Shown: one piece after another, positions 32,138-39,839 of the stretch
How positions within the stretch are numbered: position 1 is the first letter of the stretch
Layout of the letters: each line of letters starts with the position of its first letter
The notes under the pieces: generated by a model
Told to the model about the DNA's origin: nothing
Database searches by the model: none
What the model saw: only the letters and a program-made list of their open reading frames with translations
Source of the DNA: Oscillospiraceae bacterium
Lineage (GTDB): Bacteria > Bacillota > Clostridia > Oscillospirales > Oscillospiraceae
DNA length: 39,839 bases
Direction of reading: 5' to 3'
Assembly: GCA_015067785.1 (NCBI GenBank)
Contig: SVLR01000019.1
Coordinates: 1-39,839, forward strand
Translations under genes and position numbers: made by a program

Positions 32138-33778
32138 ATGAAAAAATCCTTCAAGACAGTCGTAAGAATCGTTGCAACTGCTCTGTGCCTGGCAACGCTT
32201 CTCGCACTCCTGCCTGCTTGTACAGATCCCCAAGAGCCGGAGAAAACATACGACCACCTCGTAAAGCTCACCATTGATGCGGGCGGTCAGAACGCGCAGT
32301 ACAATACCACTGCTTCTCAGGATTATGACAAGTTCCTGAATCCTTATCCCTATAATACGCTGGAAAAGCTGGTGGACGCGTGGAACGAAGCCAATGCGGA
32401 AAGCTACGGCTATTACTTCGTCGTAGCGGACAATTCCATCAATATGGACAGAGAGACCATGGCACCCATGCTCTCCAACGGCTCCGCCCCGGAGATCCTT
32501 TACTATCTGGGAACCACCATCGCTGAGGACCAGAGCAAGGGGTGGTTCTATGATATTTCTTCCGATATGGAAACGCCCAACAAGTATTCCAAGCCCGGCG
32601 AGGCCGGCAGCGCAATGTGGAAGGATATCTACGACAGCGCTTCCTATGTCAGCACCTTCGCTCCCAACGGTGAGAAGTATACCGTTGAGCTGGAGCAGAA
32701 CCCCATCGGTCTGATCTACAACAAGACCCTCTTTGATGCCGCTGGCATTACGGAGATCCCCGTAACCTATAAGGACTTTATGGAGGCCCAGGATAAGCTC
32801 AATGCTTATGCACTTTCTGTAGACAGAGGCAATCCGAGCAATGATTCCACATACCTGTGTCCCTACTTCCATATGTATCCCTGGTACGACAGCTATCTGG
32901 AGTCCACTCTGTGGGCGAGCGAACTGAAGTATATGGATGTGATCACCGTTGACGGCATCATCGATGCAGAGGAATATGCAAGAGCCTATATGCAGAAGGA
33001 TCCCGTCACCGGCGAAAGACGCTTCTCTCCCGAGGATGGAAGATATGTGGAGCTGTTCCGCCTCATCAAGCAGATGACCAAGTATTATCCCACCAACTAC
33101 AGCTCCTATTATGCAGAGCAGCAGTTCCTGGTAGGTAACCTGGCTATGCTGGAGGTCGTTGGCGGCAGCATCCGCGAGCTGGTGGACACCGTTGACGGTG
33201 CGTTCGAGATCGGTGTTATGCCTTATCCCGTACTGACCCAGCAGCCTGAGGGTGAGGAAAGCAATCCCTACTACACTACCTATAATGTGGACAGCTTTGT
33301 TCGCAGAGGCTTCTCCGGTTATTCTACCGGCTGGGCAGTTACCAACTCTGCTATGAATAAGGATAGTGCTGCCGGTAACACCAAGTGTGTTGACGCTTGC
33401 GTTGATATGCTGATGTACCTGAGCTGCTTCGAGAACAATGACAAGATGGTCAATGACCTGGGCTTTGCGGTGCCTCTGTCCGGTAACACCACCAACACCT
33501 ACTTCAAGTCTCTCGCCGATACCTACAAGGGCGATAAGGAGAACAAGAACACGGTGTCTTGGGCTTGCGCAACAGCAGGCGGCACCATGAACAAGGACTA
33601 CTACGATGCCTTCTATCTGTTCAGACAGGATGCCATCGGCAAGGATATGACTGCCATCGAGGGTGATCTGTCTATTCTTAAGAATTCCTTCATCAATGCA
33701 GTCGATACCCTCTATAAAACAAACAAGTGGAACAATCAGGCTTGGCCTGCATACGGTGCCACCAATCAGGAAGGATAA
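32138..33778 (+). CDS. Carbohydrate ABC transporter substrate-binding lipoprotein
   Basis: A 546-residue family 1 extracellular solute-binding protein. The signal ends in a lipobox-like LLPAC with Cys 28. The mature part has features of oligosaccharide-binding proteins: YNTLEKLVDAWNEAN at the first helix, NPIGLIYNKTLFDAAGITEIP (shortened here) in the hinge region near residue 190, and YSTGWAVTN near the C-terminal lobe. It is about 100 residues longer than usual members, which fits large glycan binders. ATG 32138 is chosen because AAAGGAGA (32123-32130) precedes it. The operon continues with two permeases. No ATPase gene follows, so a shared MsmX-type ATPase elsewhere is likely. Confidence 0.93.
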   Translation: MKKSFKTVVRIVATALCLATLLALLPACTDPQEPEKTYDHLVKLTIDAGGQNAQYNTTASQDYDKFLNPYPYNTLEKLVDAWNEANAESYGYYFVVADNSINMDRETMAPMLSNGSAPEILYYLGTTIAEDQSKGWFYDISSDMETPNKYSKPGEAGSAMWKDIYDSASYVSTFAPNGEKYTVELEQNPIGLIYNKTLFDAAGITEIPVTYKDFMEAQDKLNAYALSVDRGNPSNDSTYLCPYFHMYPWYDSYLESTLWASELKYMDVITVDGIIDAEEYARAYMQKDPVTGERRFSPEDGRYVELFRLIKQMTKYYPTNYSSYYAEQQFLVGNLAMLEVVGGSIRELVDTVDGAFEIGVMPYPVLTQQPEGEESNPYYTTYNVDSFVRRGFSGYSTGWAVTNSAMNKDSAAGNTKCVDACVDMLMYLSCFENNDKMVNDLGFAVPLSGNTTNTYFKSLADTYKGDKENKNTVSWACATAGGTMNKDYYDAFYLFRQDAIGKDMTAIEGDLSILKNSFINAVDTLYKTNKWNNQAWPAYGATNQEG

Positions 33779-33784
33779 TCTAAA

Positions 33785-34735
33785 ATGTCACAAAGCGATA
33801 CATCAAAGACAGCAAAGCTGAAGAATTTTATACGCAAGCATCGAAGCTATGAAGGCCTTCTGTTTATATTGCCTGCGTTTATTCTTCTGTGTGTATTTTG
33901 TCTGTATCCTACCGTAATGGCATTTGTAAACTCCTTTACCAATTGGGACGGCGGCTTAAAATCGGAGTTCGTTTGGTTCGACAATTATAAGAGCGTTTTT
34001 GCCGATGAGCTGTTTTGGATATCCCTGCGCAATGCGGTCATCCTGACGGTGGTCGGTATGGTGCTTGGTAATGCGGCATCCATTTTCCTGGCGGAGATGA
34101 TGTACAATCTCCGTTCCAGGATGATGACGGCTTACAGATTCTTATTCGTGCTTCCCGCTATGATCCCGGGAATCATCGTGCTGCTGCTTTGGCAGAAGCT
34201 GATCTTCTCCGGCTCCTCCGCAGGCTTTGCCAACACCATCCTTTCCTGGTTTGGCGGGCAGCCGCTGGAGTGGTTTGCCAGTAAGGACACTTGGGTCGTA
34301 TTTTTGAGTATCTTCCTTTACGGATTCCCTTGGGTCGGCGGAACCTCGTTCCTTATTTACATTGCGGGACTCAATGCCATTGATCAGAGTATTATCGGCG
34401 CGTCCCAAATTGACGGCTTGTCCTTTTGGGGTCGGGTTTTCAAAATCGATCTTCCGCTCATCAGCGGACAGCTCCGGTACTTCCTGATCATGGGCTTCAT
34501 TGGCGGACTCCAAAACTATTCGATACAGTATGCGATCACCAATGGCGGTCCCGGTGAAGTGATCGGCAGTATGCAATCGGGCACCATGGTTCCGGGCTAC
34601 TACATATTCCGGCTCATCACCGGATCTTCCAGAGAAGGTGCCTACGGCTATGCCTGTGCGATGGGTGTTGTTATGTTTGCAATCATTATGGTCATAACGG
34701 TCGTAAACAACAAGCTGATTAAATCAAAGGAGTAA
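33785..34735 (+). CDS. Sugar ABC transporter permease, MalF/UgpA type
   Basis: A 316-residue membrane subunit with about six helices: the first near residues 23-45 (LLFILPAFILLCVFCLYP), others to the C terminus. The cytoplasmic EAA loop that docks the ATPase reads ASQIDGLSFWGRVFKIDLPLI in two parts near residues 206-226. An N-terminal cytosolic segment precedes helix 1. It begins 6 bp after the binding protein gene. Together with the next gene it forms the translocation pore for a sugar or oligosaccharide. The ATPase partner is not encoded in the window. Confidence 0.94.
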   Translation: MSQSDTSKTAKLKNFIRKHRSYEGLLFILPAFILLCVFCLYPTVMAFVNSFTNWDGGLKSEFVWFDNYKSVFADELFWISLRNAVILTVVGMVLGNAASIFLAEMMYNLRSRMMTAYRFLFVLPAMIPGIIVLLLWQKLIFSGSSAGFANTILSWFGGQPLEWFASKDTWVVFLSIFLYGFPWVGGTSFLIYIAGLNAIDQSIIGASQIDGLSFWGRVFKIDLPLISGQLRYFLIMGFIGGLQNYSIQYAITNGGPGEVIGSMQSGTMVPGYYIFRLITGSSREGAYGYACAMGVVMFAIIMVITVVNNKLIKSKE

Positions 34736-34738
34736 GCC

Positions 34739-35611
34739 GTGAAAAGTATAAGATTAAATCCCAATAGAAAGAAGCTGCGCATAGGACAGGTTTTGTCCCA
34801 TATCATCATCATTTCTTTGCTGATCATGGTGCTGTTTCCTTTCTACATACTGATCATCAACAGTTTTAAGTCACCCGGAGATATCCTGAAGGACCCGCTT
34901 TCGTTCCCCGGAGCAGGGGGAAGTCAGGTGGTCACCGGCGCCTTTAAGTCTGCGTGGCCGTACATCTCCAAATACATTTTCAACACCTTTAAGGTGGCGT
35001 TTCTTGAGGTTTTTGGTGTGCTGCTCTTTGCCAGCCTTGCGGCATACGGCTTTTCGAGATTTAATTTTAAGGGCAAAAATGCACTTTTTATGGTGTTTTT
35101 GGCCTTTATGATGATCCCGGGCATTTTGACGCTAGCAACCCAGTATTCTCTTGTGTATTCGACGCTGAATCTGAAGCAGACCCACGCAGGCGTGATCCTT
35201 CCCGCCATCGCAGGCGGTATGCCGGTCAACATTTTCCTGATAAAGACATTTTTTGACGGTTTGCCCTCCGATATTTACGAGGCTGCGGAAATGGACGGCG
35301 CAAGCAAGCTGGGATGCTATTTCAGAATCGCCATCCCCCTGAGTGTGCCGATCCTTTTTACCGTGGGACTTTCTACTCTGCTCGGCGCGTGGAATGATGT
35401 GATCTGGGCAAGGCTGATCCTTTACGGTGCAGAGGACCTCTACACCATCGGCGTCGGTGTCTTTACCATTTTCGGCTCTACCGCAGCGAAAATACCGGAC
35501 ACGGTGATCTACGCCGGATACTGTCTGGCATCTCTGCCGCTTCTGATCGCATTCTTCTTTACCTCCAAGCAGTTCATTAAGGGACTGACGGATGGCGCAG
35601 TGAAGATGTGA
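34739..35611 (+). CDS. Carbohydrate ABC transporter permease, MalG/UgpE type
   Basis: A 290-residue membrane subunit starting at GTG 34739, with AAAGGAG inside the end of the preceding gene. The first helix (about residues 20-42) is followed by PFYILIINSFKSPGDI, a common MalG-type motif. The EAA loop is EAAEMDGASKLGCYFRIAIP near residue 180. The C-terminal FFTSKQFIKGLTDGAVK is diagnostic of this family. It pairs with the MalF-like subunit 3 bp upstream. Transcription continues into the two lipoprotein genes 36 bp downstream. Confidence 0.95.
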   Translation: MKSIRLNPNRKKLRIGQVLSHIIIISLLIMVLFPFYILIINSFKSPGDILKDPLSFPGAGGSQVVTGAFKSAWPYISKYIFNTFKVAFLEVFGVLLFASLAAYGFSRFNFKGKNALFMVFLAFMMIPGILTLATQYSLVYSTLNLKQTHAGVILPAIAGGMPVNIFLIKTFFDGLPSDIYEAAEMDGASKLGCYFRIAIPLSVPILFTVGLSTLLGAWNDVIWARLILYGAEDLYTIGVGVFTIFGSTAAKIPDTVIYAGYCLASLPLLIAFFFTSKQFIKGLTDGAVKM

Positions 35612-35647
35612 TGCAAAAACAACCGATTTACACAGCGAGGTGACATT

Positions 35648-36691
35648 ATGAAGAAAATAGCTTTCTTTTTGGCTGTGCTTATGACCTTCTCGGCGCTATT
35701 GGGCTGTGAGGCACTTCTGCCCACACCGACGGAGCCTACGGAAGGCCCCCAGCTTGTGGAAAGAGAACTTCTCTTTGACAAGAATTTTGCGGAGGGCATC
35801 AAGGTCTCCAACCTCAACTCCCATCAGGTGGGCTATACTTGGTGGAAGTACGGGGAAGCAGGAAGCGATGAGCCCTTCTGGTCGCTGGGACAGTACTGCG
35901 ATCTTTCTGCGACAAGGGCAGGTTACGATGCGACTAAGAACGATCTGTCCCTGGGCAACGCGCTATTTGAGATTCCCGCCTACGGCATTACCGGCACCGA
36001 CGGTGATTTCTTCACTCTGACCAATGCGTCCGGCAGTAAGTATATTTCCGTAGATCCCAAGACCGGTACCTACAATCTCAATGTAGATACCACAAAAGAA
36101 TATGTGAATCAGGAAACCGGGGCACCCGTTATTCGCCAAAACGGTGAGGATTGGGTACATATGATCATTCAGCAGACGCCCGGTGTTGTTTATCTGGACC
36201 AGGTAGAGTCCTTTATTATGGAGCTGGATTTCACCATCACCGAGAATATCGAGTATGATAATTCCATCGGTGCTTCTCAGTTCCAGTGGATCTTCTCTGT
36301 CCACGATAAGGCAAGTGTCCTTGGGGACTATATGTGGTTTAATGTAACCCTTTTCGATAACCGCTATCAAGTTTTCCCCGGCACACAGCTCTACGACGGC
36401 GGCAAGGCGGATTCTACCGGTAAGTTCATCTATGCGCCCACGGGTCAGGAGCTTTTCCCTGAAAGCGGCGGCAAGGTCACGGTAGGGGAGACCTACCATG
36501 TCAAGCTCGATCTCAAAGAATATATGAAAGAGGCATTTGAGCTTGCCCAAAGCAAAGGTGCGCTTGCGCAGTCCCAGTGGAAGGATATGGCTGTCAACGG
36601 TTTTAACATCGGCTGGGAGGTCTCCAACCTGGCAAAGGTCGGTGTTAAGGTCGAGAATATGTCTTTGAGAGTGGTAGAATATGAGAAATAA
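35648..36691 (+). CDS. Lipoprotein, first of two tandem paralogues in the ABC operon
   Basis: A 347-residue exported protein with lipobox LLGC (Cys 20), a short PTPTEPTEGP linker and a large beta-rich domain I do not recognise. It shares a pattern with the next gene. This includes an N-terminal LFDKNFAEGI...SN block, a W-S/R-x-x-Q-x-C-x-x-D/K region, WVHMIIQQ-type (WPHILIEQ in the paralogue), the ASQFQWIFSVHD core and YMWFNVTLFDNR. The core ends with a small hydrophobic helix/strand and NIGWE. The aromatic-rich, beta-sandwich look suggests carbohydrate binding, in keeping with the operon. The ribosome binding site is GAGGTGA (35637-35643). Its end overlaps the paralogue by 11 bp. Confidence 0.82.
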   Translation: MKKIAFFLAVLMTFSALLGCEALLPTPTEPTEGPQLVERELLFDKNFAEGIKVSNLNSHQVGYTWWKYGEAGSDEPFWSLGQYCDLSATRAGYDATKNDLSLGNALFEIPAYGITGTDGDFFTLTNASGSKYISVDPKTGTYNLNVDTTKEYVNQETGAPVIRQNGEDWVHMIIQQTPGVVYLDQVESFIMELDFTITENIEYDNSIGASQFQWIFSVHDKASVLGDYMWFNVTLFDNRYQVFPGTQLYDGGKADSTGKFIYAPTGQELFPESGGKVTVGETYHVKLDLKEYMKEAFELAQSKGALAQSQWKDMAVNGFNIGWEVSNLAKVGVKVENMSLRVVEYEK

Positions 36692-37811
36692 AATGATCAG
36701 AACCATTGCCTTAATACTGACAATGGCCATAGGAGTACTTATGTTCGGTGGTTGTGAAATGTTTGATGGTCTGTTGGGAACAACGCCTACAGAAGCGCCT
36801 GATCCCACAGAGGCACCCACAGTTCCCTGGGATTCGGTGACTGAGGGACAGCTGCTTGAAAGACCGCAGGTAAACGGCGGCGGTGTGCAGGAGCTTTTAG
36901 GTGACCTGAATTTCTCCAGAGGATTTTCTGTGACGCTCTTCCACTCCAATTCCTCCAACGGAAACCTTGCCGGTCATCTTGATTACGATGGCAGCAAGGC
37001 AGAAGGGGACAGCATCTGGCGTATGGCACAATGGGGCTGTACCAAGGATATGGTGGCAGACGGTACTTTTGAAAGAAACGGCTCTGTGCTGACCTACCAG
37101 GACGGCGGCAAATTCCTGCAGGTCGATTCTGCAAAGGCGGGCGCGATCACCCTTGGTATCAAGGGAAGTGAGGAATACACAAAGGACGCTGACGGCAACA
37201 TCCGTGAGCGGACTGATGGCACGGAAAACTGGCCCCATATCCTCATCGAGCAGTCGGTAGGCGCAGACACAGGTGATTGCGAGCACCTTTATATGGAGGT
37301 GGACTACAAGGTAACAAAGTGCGAGAGCCTTGTTGACAGAGAGCTATATCCTCTGAATCCCGACCTGAATGCCGCCCAGTTCCAGTGGTTTATTACCCTT
37401 ACCGACATGAATCCCGACAGCGAAAGCTACGGCAATTCCATGTGGTTCGGTTTTTCCATGTTCGATACCCGGGCACTGGGGGATACGCCGAGCGGCTTTG
37501 CATCCTATGACGGCGGCAAGGAGGACAGCACGGGACTGTTTATCTATATGCTGTCGTTGCAGTCCGTTGCGGGGCAGCAGCCCGGTTCTGCGAATATCCC
37601 TACCTCTGTTGTGGATAAGGATGTCAGCGTTAAGATAGACATCCTGCCCTATATCAATCAGGCGCTGAAGATCGCCCGACAGAATGGCGCGATGATGGGC
37701 GCCAGCGCAGACCAGCTTTTGATCGGCAGCACCAACATTGGCTGGGAGCTTCCCGGAAACTTCGATGTTGAGGTGGAGATCTCCCATCTCAATATGTACA
37801 AAGTGAATTAA
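36681..37811 (+). CDS. Lipoprotein, second of two tandem paralogues in the ABC operon
   Basis: A 376-residue exported protein with lipobox FGGC (Cys 25), a PTEAPDPTEAPTVP linker and a domain homologous to that of the preceding gene. Landmarks are LGDLNFSRGFS, WPHILIEQ, AAQFQWFITLTD, SMWFGFSMFDTR, YDGGKEDSTGLFIY and a final NIGWELP. The copies share order and spacing but little overall identity, so the duplication is old. ATG 36681 overlaps the previous gene. ATG 36693 (before MIRTIALIL, here residue 5) would also give a good signal, so the start is uncertain by four codons. Likely a surface sugar-binding or hydrolytic accessory; no catalytic residues are assignable. Confidence 0.8.
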   Translation: MRNKMIRTIALILTMAIGVLMFGGCEMFDGLLGTTPTEAPDPTEAPTVPWDSVTEGQLLERPQVNGGGVQELLGDLNFSRGFSVTLFHSNSSNGNLAGHLDYDGSKAEGDSIWRMAQWGCTKDMVADGTFERNGSVLTYQDGGKFLQVDSAKAGAITLGIKGSEEYTKDADGNIRERTDGTENWPHILIEQSVGADTGDCEHLYMEVDYKVTKCESLVDRELYPLNPDLNAAQFQWFITLTDMNPDSESYGNSMWFGFSMFDTRALGDTPSGFASYDGGKEDSTGLFIYMLSLQSVAGQQPGSANIPTSVVDKDVSVKIDILPYINQALKIARQNGAMMGASADQLLIGSTNIGWELPGNFDVEVEISHLNMYKVN

Positions 37812-37845
37812 TTATGGCTCGCCATATTAATTAATAATTTAACTT
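37812..37845 (+). terminator. AT-rich hairpin between operon genes (weak)
   Basis: TATGG-CTCG-CCATA with imperfect TTAATTA/TAATTAA extensions sits between the second lipoprotein and the large secreted protein gene and is followed by AATTTAACTTT. It could reduce read-through or protect the upstream mRNA end. No separate promoter is obvious for the next gene. Confidence 0.35.
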
Positions 37846-37857
37846 TAGGAGGCAATT

Positions 37858-39839
37858 ATGAAGAAACGAATCTTAGCTTTGTTACTTGTAATCGCAATGG
37901 CAATTACAGCACTGCCTGTATTTGCAGAAGATGCCGCTCCTGCCTGGACGGCAAACGGTACAACAGTAACAGATGCTGGTGACGGATTCTATACGATTTC
38001 CGGTATCCAGTATGAAACGAGCGCATACACCACCGAGAAGGTAAAGCTGGATGGTCTGACCATCGAAATGAAGCTTGCCGATTTCAGATATGAAAACGGT
38101 AGCAATCAGGCAGCCGGTATTGTCTTCTCCGGCAATCCCGCAGCAAACTACGGCAGCGGTGTGGCTGCAATGACGCTGTGGCACGATCCCTATGCCAACG
38201 GTCAGTCCCGCTTCCATGTAGGCGCAAACCACGACTATAACACCGCATCCTATGCCTATACCGATCCCGCATGTAACAACGCAGGCTTCGGTCTGGCAGC
38301 ATCTATGGTTCTTAACACAGTAACCAACATCGATCTGAAGATCGAGATCAAGTCATATGATGCAAATACATATGCTGTTAAGTTTACATCCCTGACTCCC
38401 CATCTGCTTTGGGGCGACAATTGCAACTATGTTGCTGAGCAGGGCGGCACCTGCACCTTCTATATGCAGAAGTCTGTCTTTACAAGCGCTCTGGACGCAG
38501 AAGGTAAGCTCTATGTTGCCGCTACCGGTCTCCATAACCCCAATGTTACCGTCCGTGTAACTGAGACTGCTTCCGGCGATGAGCCCACCGAGACTCCCAC
38601 CGAGACTCCCACTGAGGCTCCCACTGAGGCTCCCACGGATCCCACTCCCACAGCACCCAGCATCGTAGGCACTGCTGACAGCGATTGGGTAAATTATTCC
38701 GGTAATGCAACCGGTGCTTTTGCAGCAAACGGCTACAGCACCGTTTCCGGTATGGCTGCATGGGGTCACCGTGCATACTATAAGCACCTTGTAAAGCTGG
38801 ACGGTCTGGAGCTGAGCTTCCGCGTTACCTCCAACAAGGGTGACTGTGTAGGTGTTGTGTTCTCCGGCAGCAACGGCGGTTACTTCGGTGACGGTTCCAA
38901 GCTGGCAATTACCTACTGGAATGAACTTTATGGCGGGCAGGCAAGACTGAACTTCGGTGCTAACCACGACTACAATGCCGCATCCGCTGTTTATAAAACA
39001 CCCGAATTAGCCGATACCAATAAGGGCTTTGGTGTAGCATCCTCCATGGTCTGTAATCAGGCTCCCACTATGGGCTGGACTTTAAAGTTCGAGAGCTACA
39101 ATGAGGAGTTCTACTCCATTAAGATCACCATGACCGACAGCACCATGTGGGGCAACAATGCCAACTACAATGCGGATGAGCAGAGCTGCACCGTATACCT
39201 GCCCAAGGCAACTGTTGCGGATATGCTCAACGAGAACGGTGAGCTCTATGTGATCGCTGCAGGCTTCCCCTCCGATCCTAATCCCGCCTGCTCCGCAGAG
39301 TATAAGATCGTTGACGACAACTACCGCGCATACATTGGCGACGAGGGTGTCACAGATGCCATCACAAAGGTCGAGGCTTACAAGAATGCAGCGGCTTCCA
39401 TCACTGACGCAGCTTCCTACGATGCTGCTATGGCAGCAAGAGAAGCAGCCGTTGCTTGTGCCGGCAACCTCCGCGCAAGAGAGCTGGCTGAGCTTGCGCT
39501 GATCGTGGGCACTGTTGATGCTGAGCTGTCTGCCAACGAAGAGATCGTCCTGATCGTTAAGAAGGCAGTTACCGATAAGATCGCAGCAGCAAAGGGCGCA
39601 TACGATGCCCTGATCGCTGACAAATCCACCCTCAATGCCGACACTTTGGCAGCAGCACTTGCCCTAACCAATGATGCCAAGGCAGAATATGCAAACCGCG
39701 CTTCCATGCTGAGCGAAGAGGCTAAGGCTGAGATCGAGACTGCAATCGCAGCTCTGGATTATGCCCACGATTACTGCATCGCCCTGCAGTGGGTAACTGC
39801 CTACGAAGGCAAGATCGCTGCGCTGGATGCAACAGATCC
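37858..39839 (+). CDS. Large secreted protein with duplicated domain (runs off right edge)
   Basis: An open frame of at least 660 residues from ATG 37858 (AGGAGG at 37848-37853), with no stop in the window. It begins with a cleavable signal peptide, likely cut after PVFA (residue 23). Two homologous domains follow, at about residues 28-240 and 265-480. Both contain VKLDGL, a VFSG strand, F/L-x-GANHDYN, GFG-x-ASSMV and W-G-(D/N)-N-x-NY. A threonine/proline/glutamate linker (about 242-262) joins them. From about residue 490 the chain becomes alanine-rich and helical (repeats like VTDKIAAAKGAYDALIADK), resembling FIVAR-type surface spacers. A cell-wall anchor may lie beyond the edge. It is probably a surface glycan-binding protein tied to the ABC importer. 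Confidence 0.88.
   Translation, partial: MKKRILALLLVIAMAITALPVFAEDAAPAWTANGTTVTDAGDGFYTISGIQYETSAYTTEKVKLDGLTIEMKLADFRYENGSNQAAGIVFSGNPAANYGSGVAAMTLWHDPYANGQSRFHVGANHDYNTASYAYTDPACNNAGFGLAASMVLNTVTNIDLKIEIKSYDANTYAVKFTSLTPHLLWGDNCNYVAEQGGTCTFYMQKSVFTSALDAEGKLYVAATGLHNPNVTVRVTETASGDEPTETPTETPTEAPTEAPTDPTPTAPSIVGTADSDWVNYSGNATGAFAANGYSTVSGMAAWGHRAYYKHLVKLDGLELSFRVTSNKGDCVGVVFSGSNGGYFGDGSKLAITYWNELYGGQARLNFGANHDYNAASAVYKTPELADTNKGFGVASSMVCNQAPTMGWTLKFESYNEEFYSIKITMTDSTMWGNNANYNADEQSCTVYLPKATVADMLNENGELYVIAAGFPSDPNPACSAEYKIVDDNYRAYIGDEGVTDAITKVEAYKNAAASITDAASYDAAMAAREAAVACAGNLRARELAELALIVGTVDAELSANEEIVLIVKKAVTDKIAAAKGAYDALIADKSTLNADTLAAALALTNDAKAEYANRASMLSEEAKAEIETAIAALDYAHDYCIALQWVTAYEGKIAALDATD

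Overview
The window looks like a chromosomal segment of a Gram-positive anaerobe of the Clostridia, most likely an uncultured gut member of the Oscillospirales. This is inferred from several things: strong AGGAGG-type ribosome binding sites, many extended -10 promoters (TGnTATAAT), a CIRCE-controlled groESL operon, RNase Y, many Pro/Thr/Glu-linked lipoproteins, BspA-type leucine-rich repeats, and the short hairpin-rich dispersed repeats found between genes. Acetyl-CoA synthase (AcsB) and a reductive activator of corrinoid proteins point to at least part of the Wood-Ljungdahl pathway. No rRNA, tRNA, CRISPR array, prophage or transposase gene was seen.

Layout. 1-8.1 kb: the end of a GIY-YIG protein, then acsB on its own transcription unit, a small AT-rich membrane protein, mgtE, and a three-gene operon (RACo-type ASKHA/2Fe-2S protein, DUF3786 protein, GNAT acetyltransferase). 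8.1-9.95 kb: a compact operon of PqqD-like protein, HPr-kinase-like P-loop protein, S26 peptidase and a short repeat-bearing lipopeptide. 10-15.8 kb: plsY, a flavin-reductase-like gene with mntP, rny behind a long structured leader, a 500-bp repeat-rich gap, and a secreted LRR lipoprotein. 15.8-19.7 kb, minus strand: a YbjN-domain protein followed by an 1108-residue protein that joins a Clp-type AAA+ module, a receiver-like domain and a complete FtsH-type ATPase/zinc protease with no membrane anchor. 19.8-24.2 kb: a left-handed beta-helix sugar-nucleotide-type protein with glmM, then CIRCE-groES-groEL. 24.3-27.7 kb: a lipoprotein, an alkaline phosphatase lipoprotein and a zinc-ribbon/LRR protein.

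27.7-39.8 kb is a divergon. On the minus strand a GntR-type regulator with a LacI-type sensor domain leads an operon with a PHP phosphoesterase, an M20 peptidase and a TSUP exporter. On the plus strand there is a carbohydrate ABC importer (binding protein and two permeases, no ATPase), two tandem paralogous lipoproteins and a large secreted protein with a duplicated domain that runs off the right edge. The regulator probably controls the importer, and the extra surface proteins probably help capture or sense the same substrate.

The best candidates for undescribed biology are the YbjN plus Clp-AAA/receiver/FtsH fusion pair, the PqqD/HprK-like/S26/lipopeptide cassette, the structured leader of rny, and the secreted proteins attached to the ABC operon.
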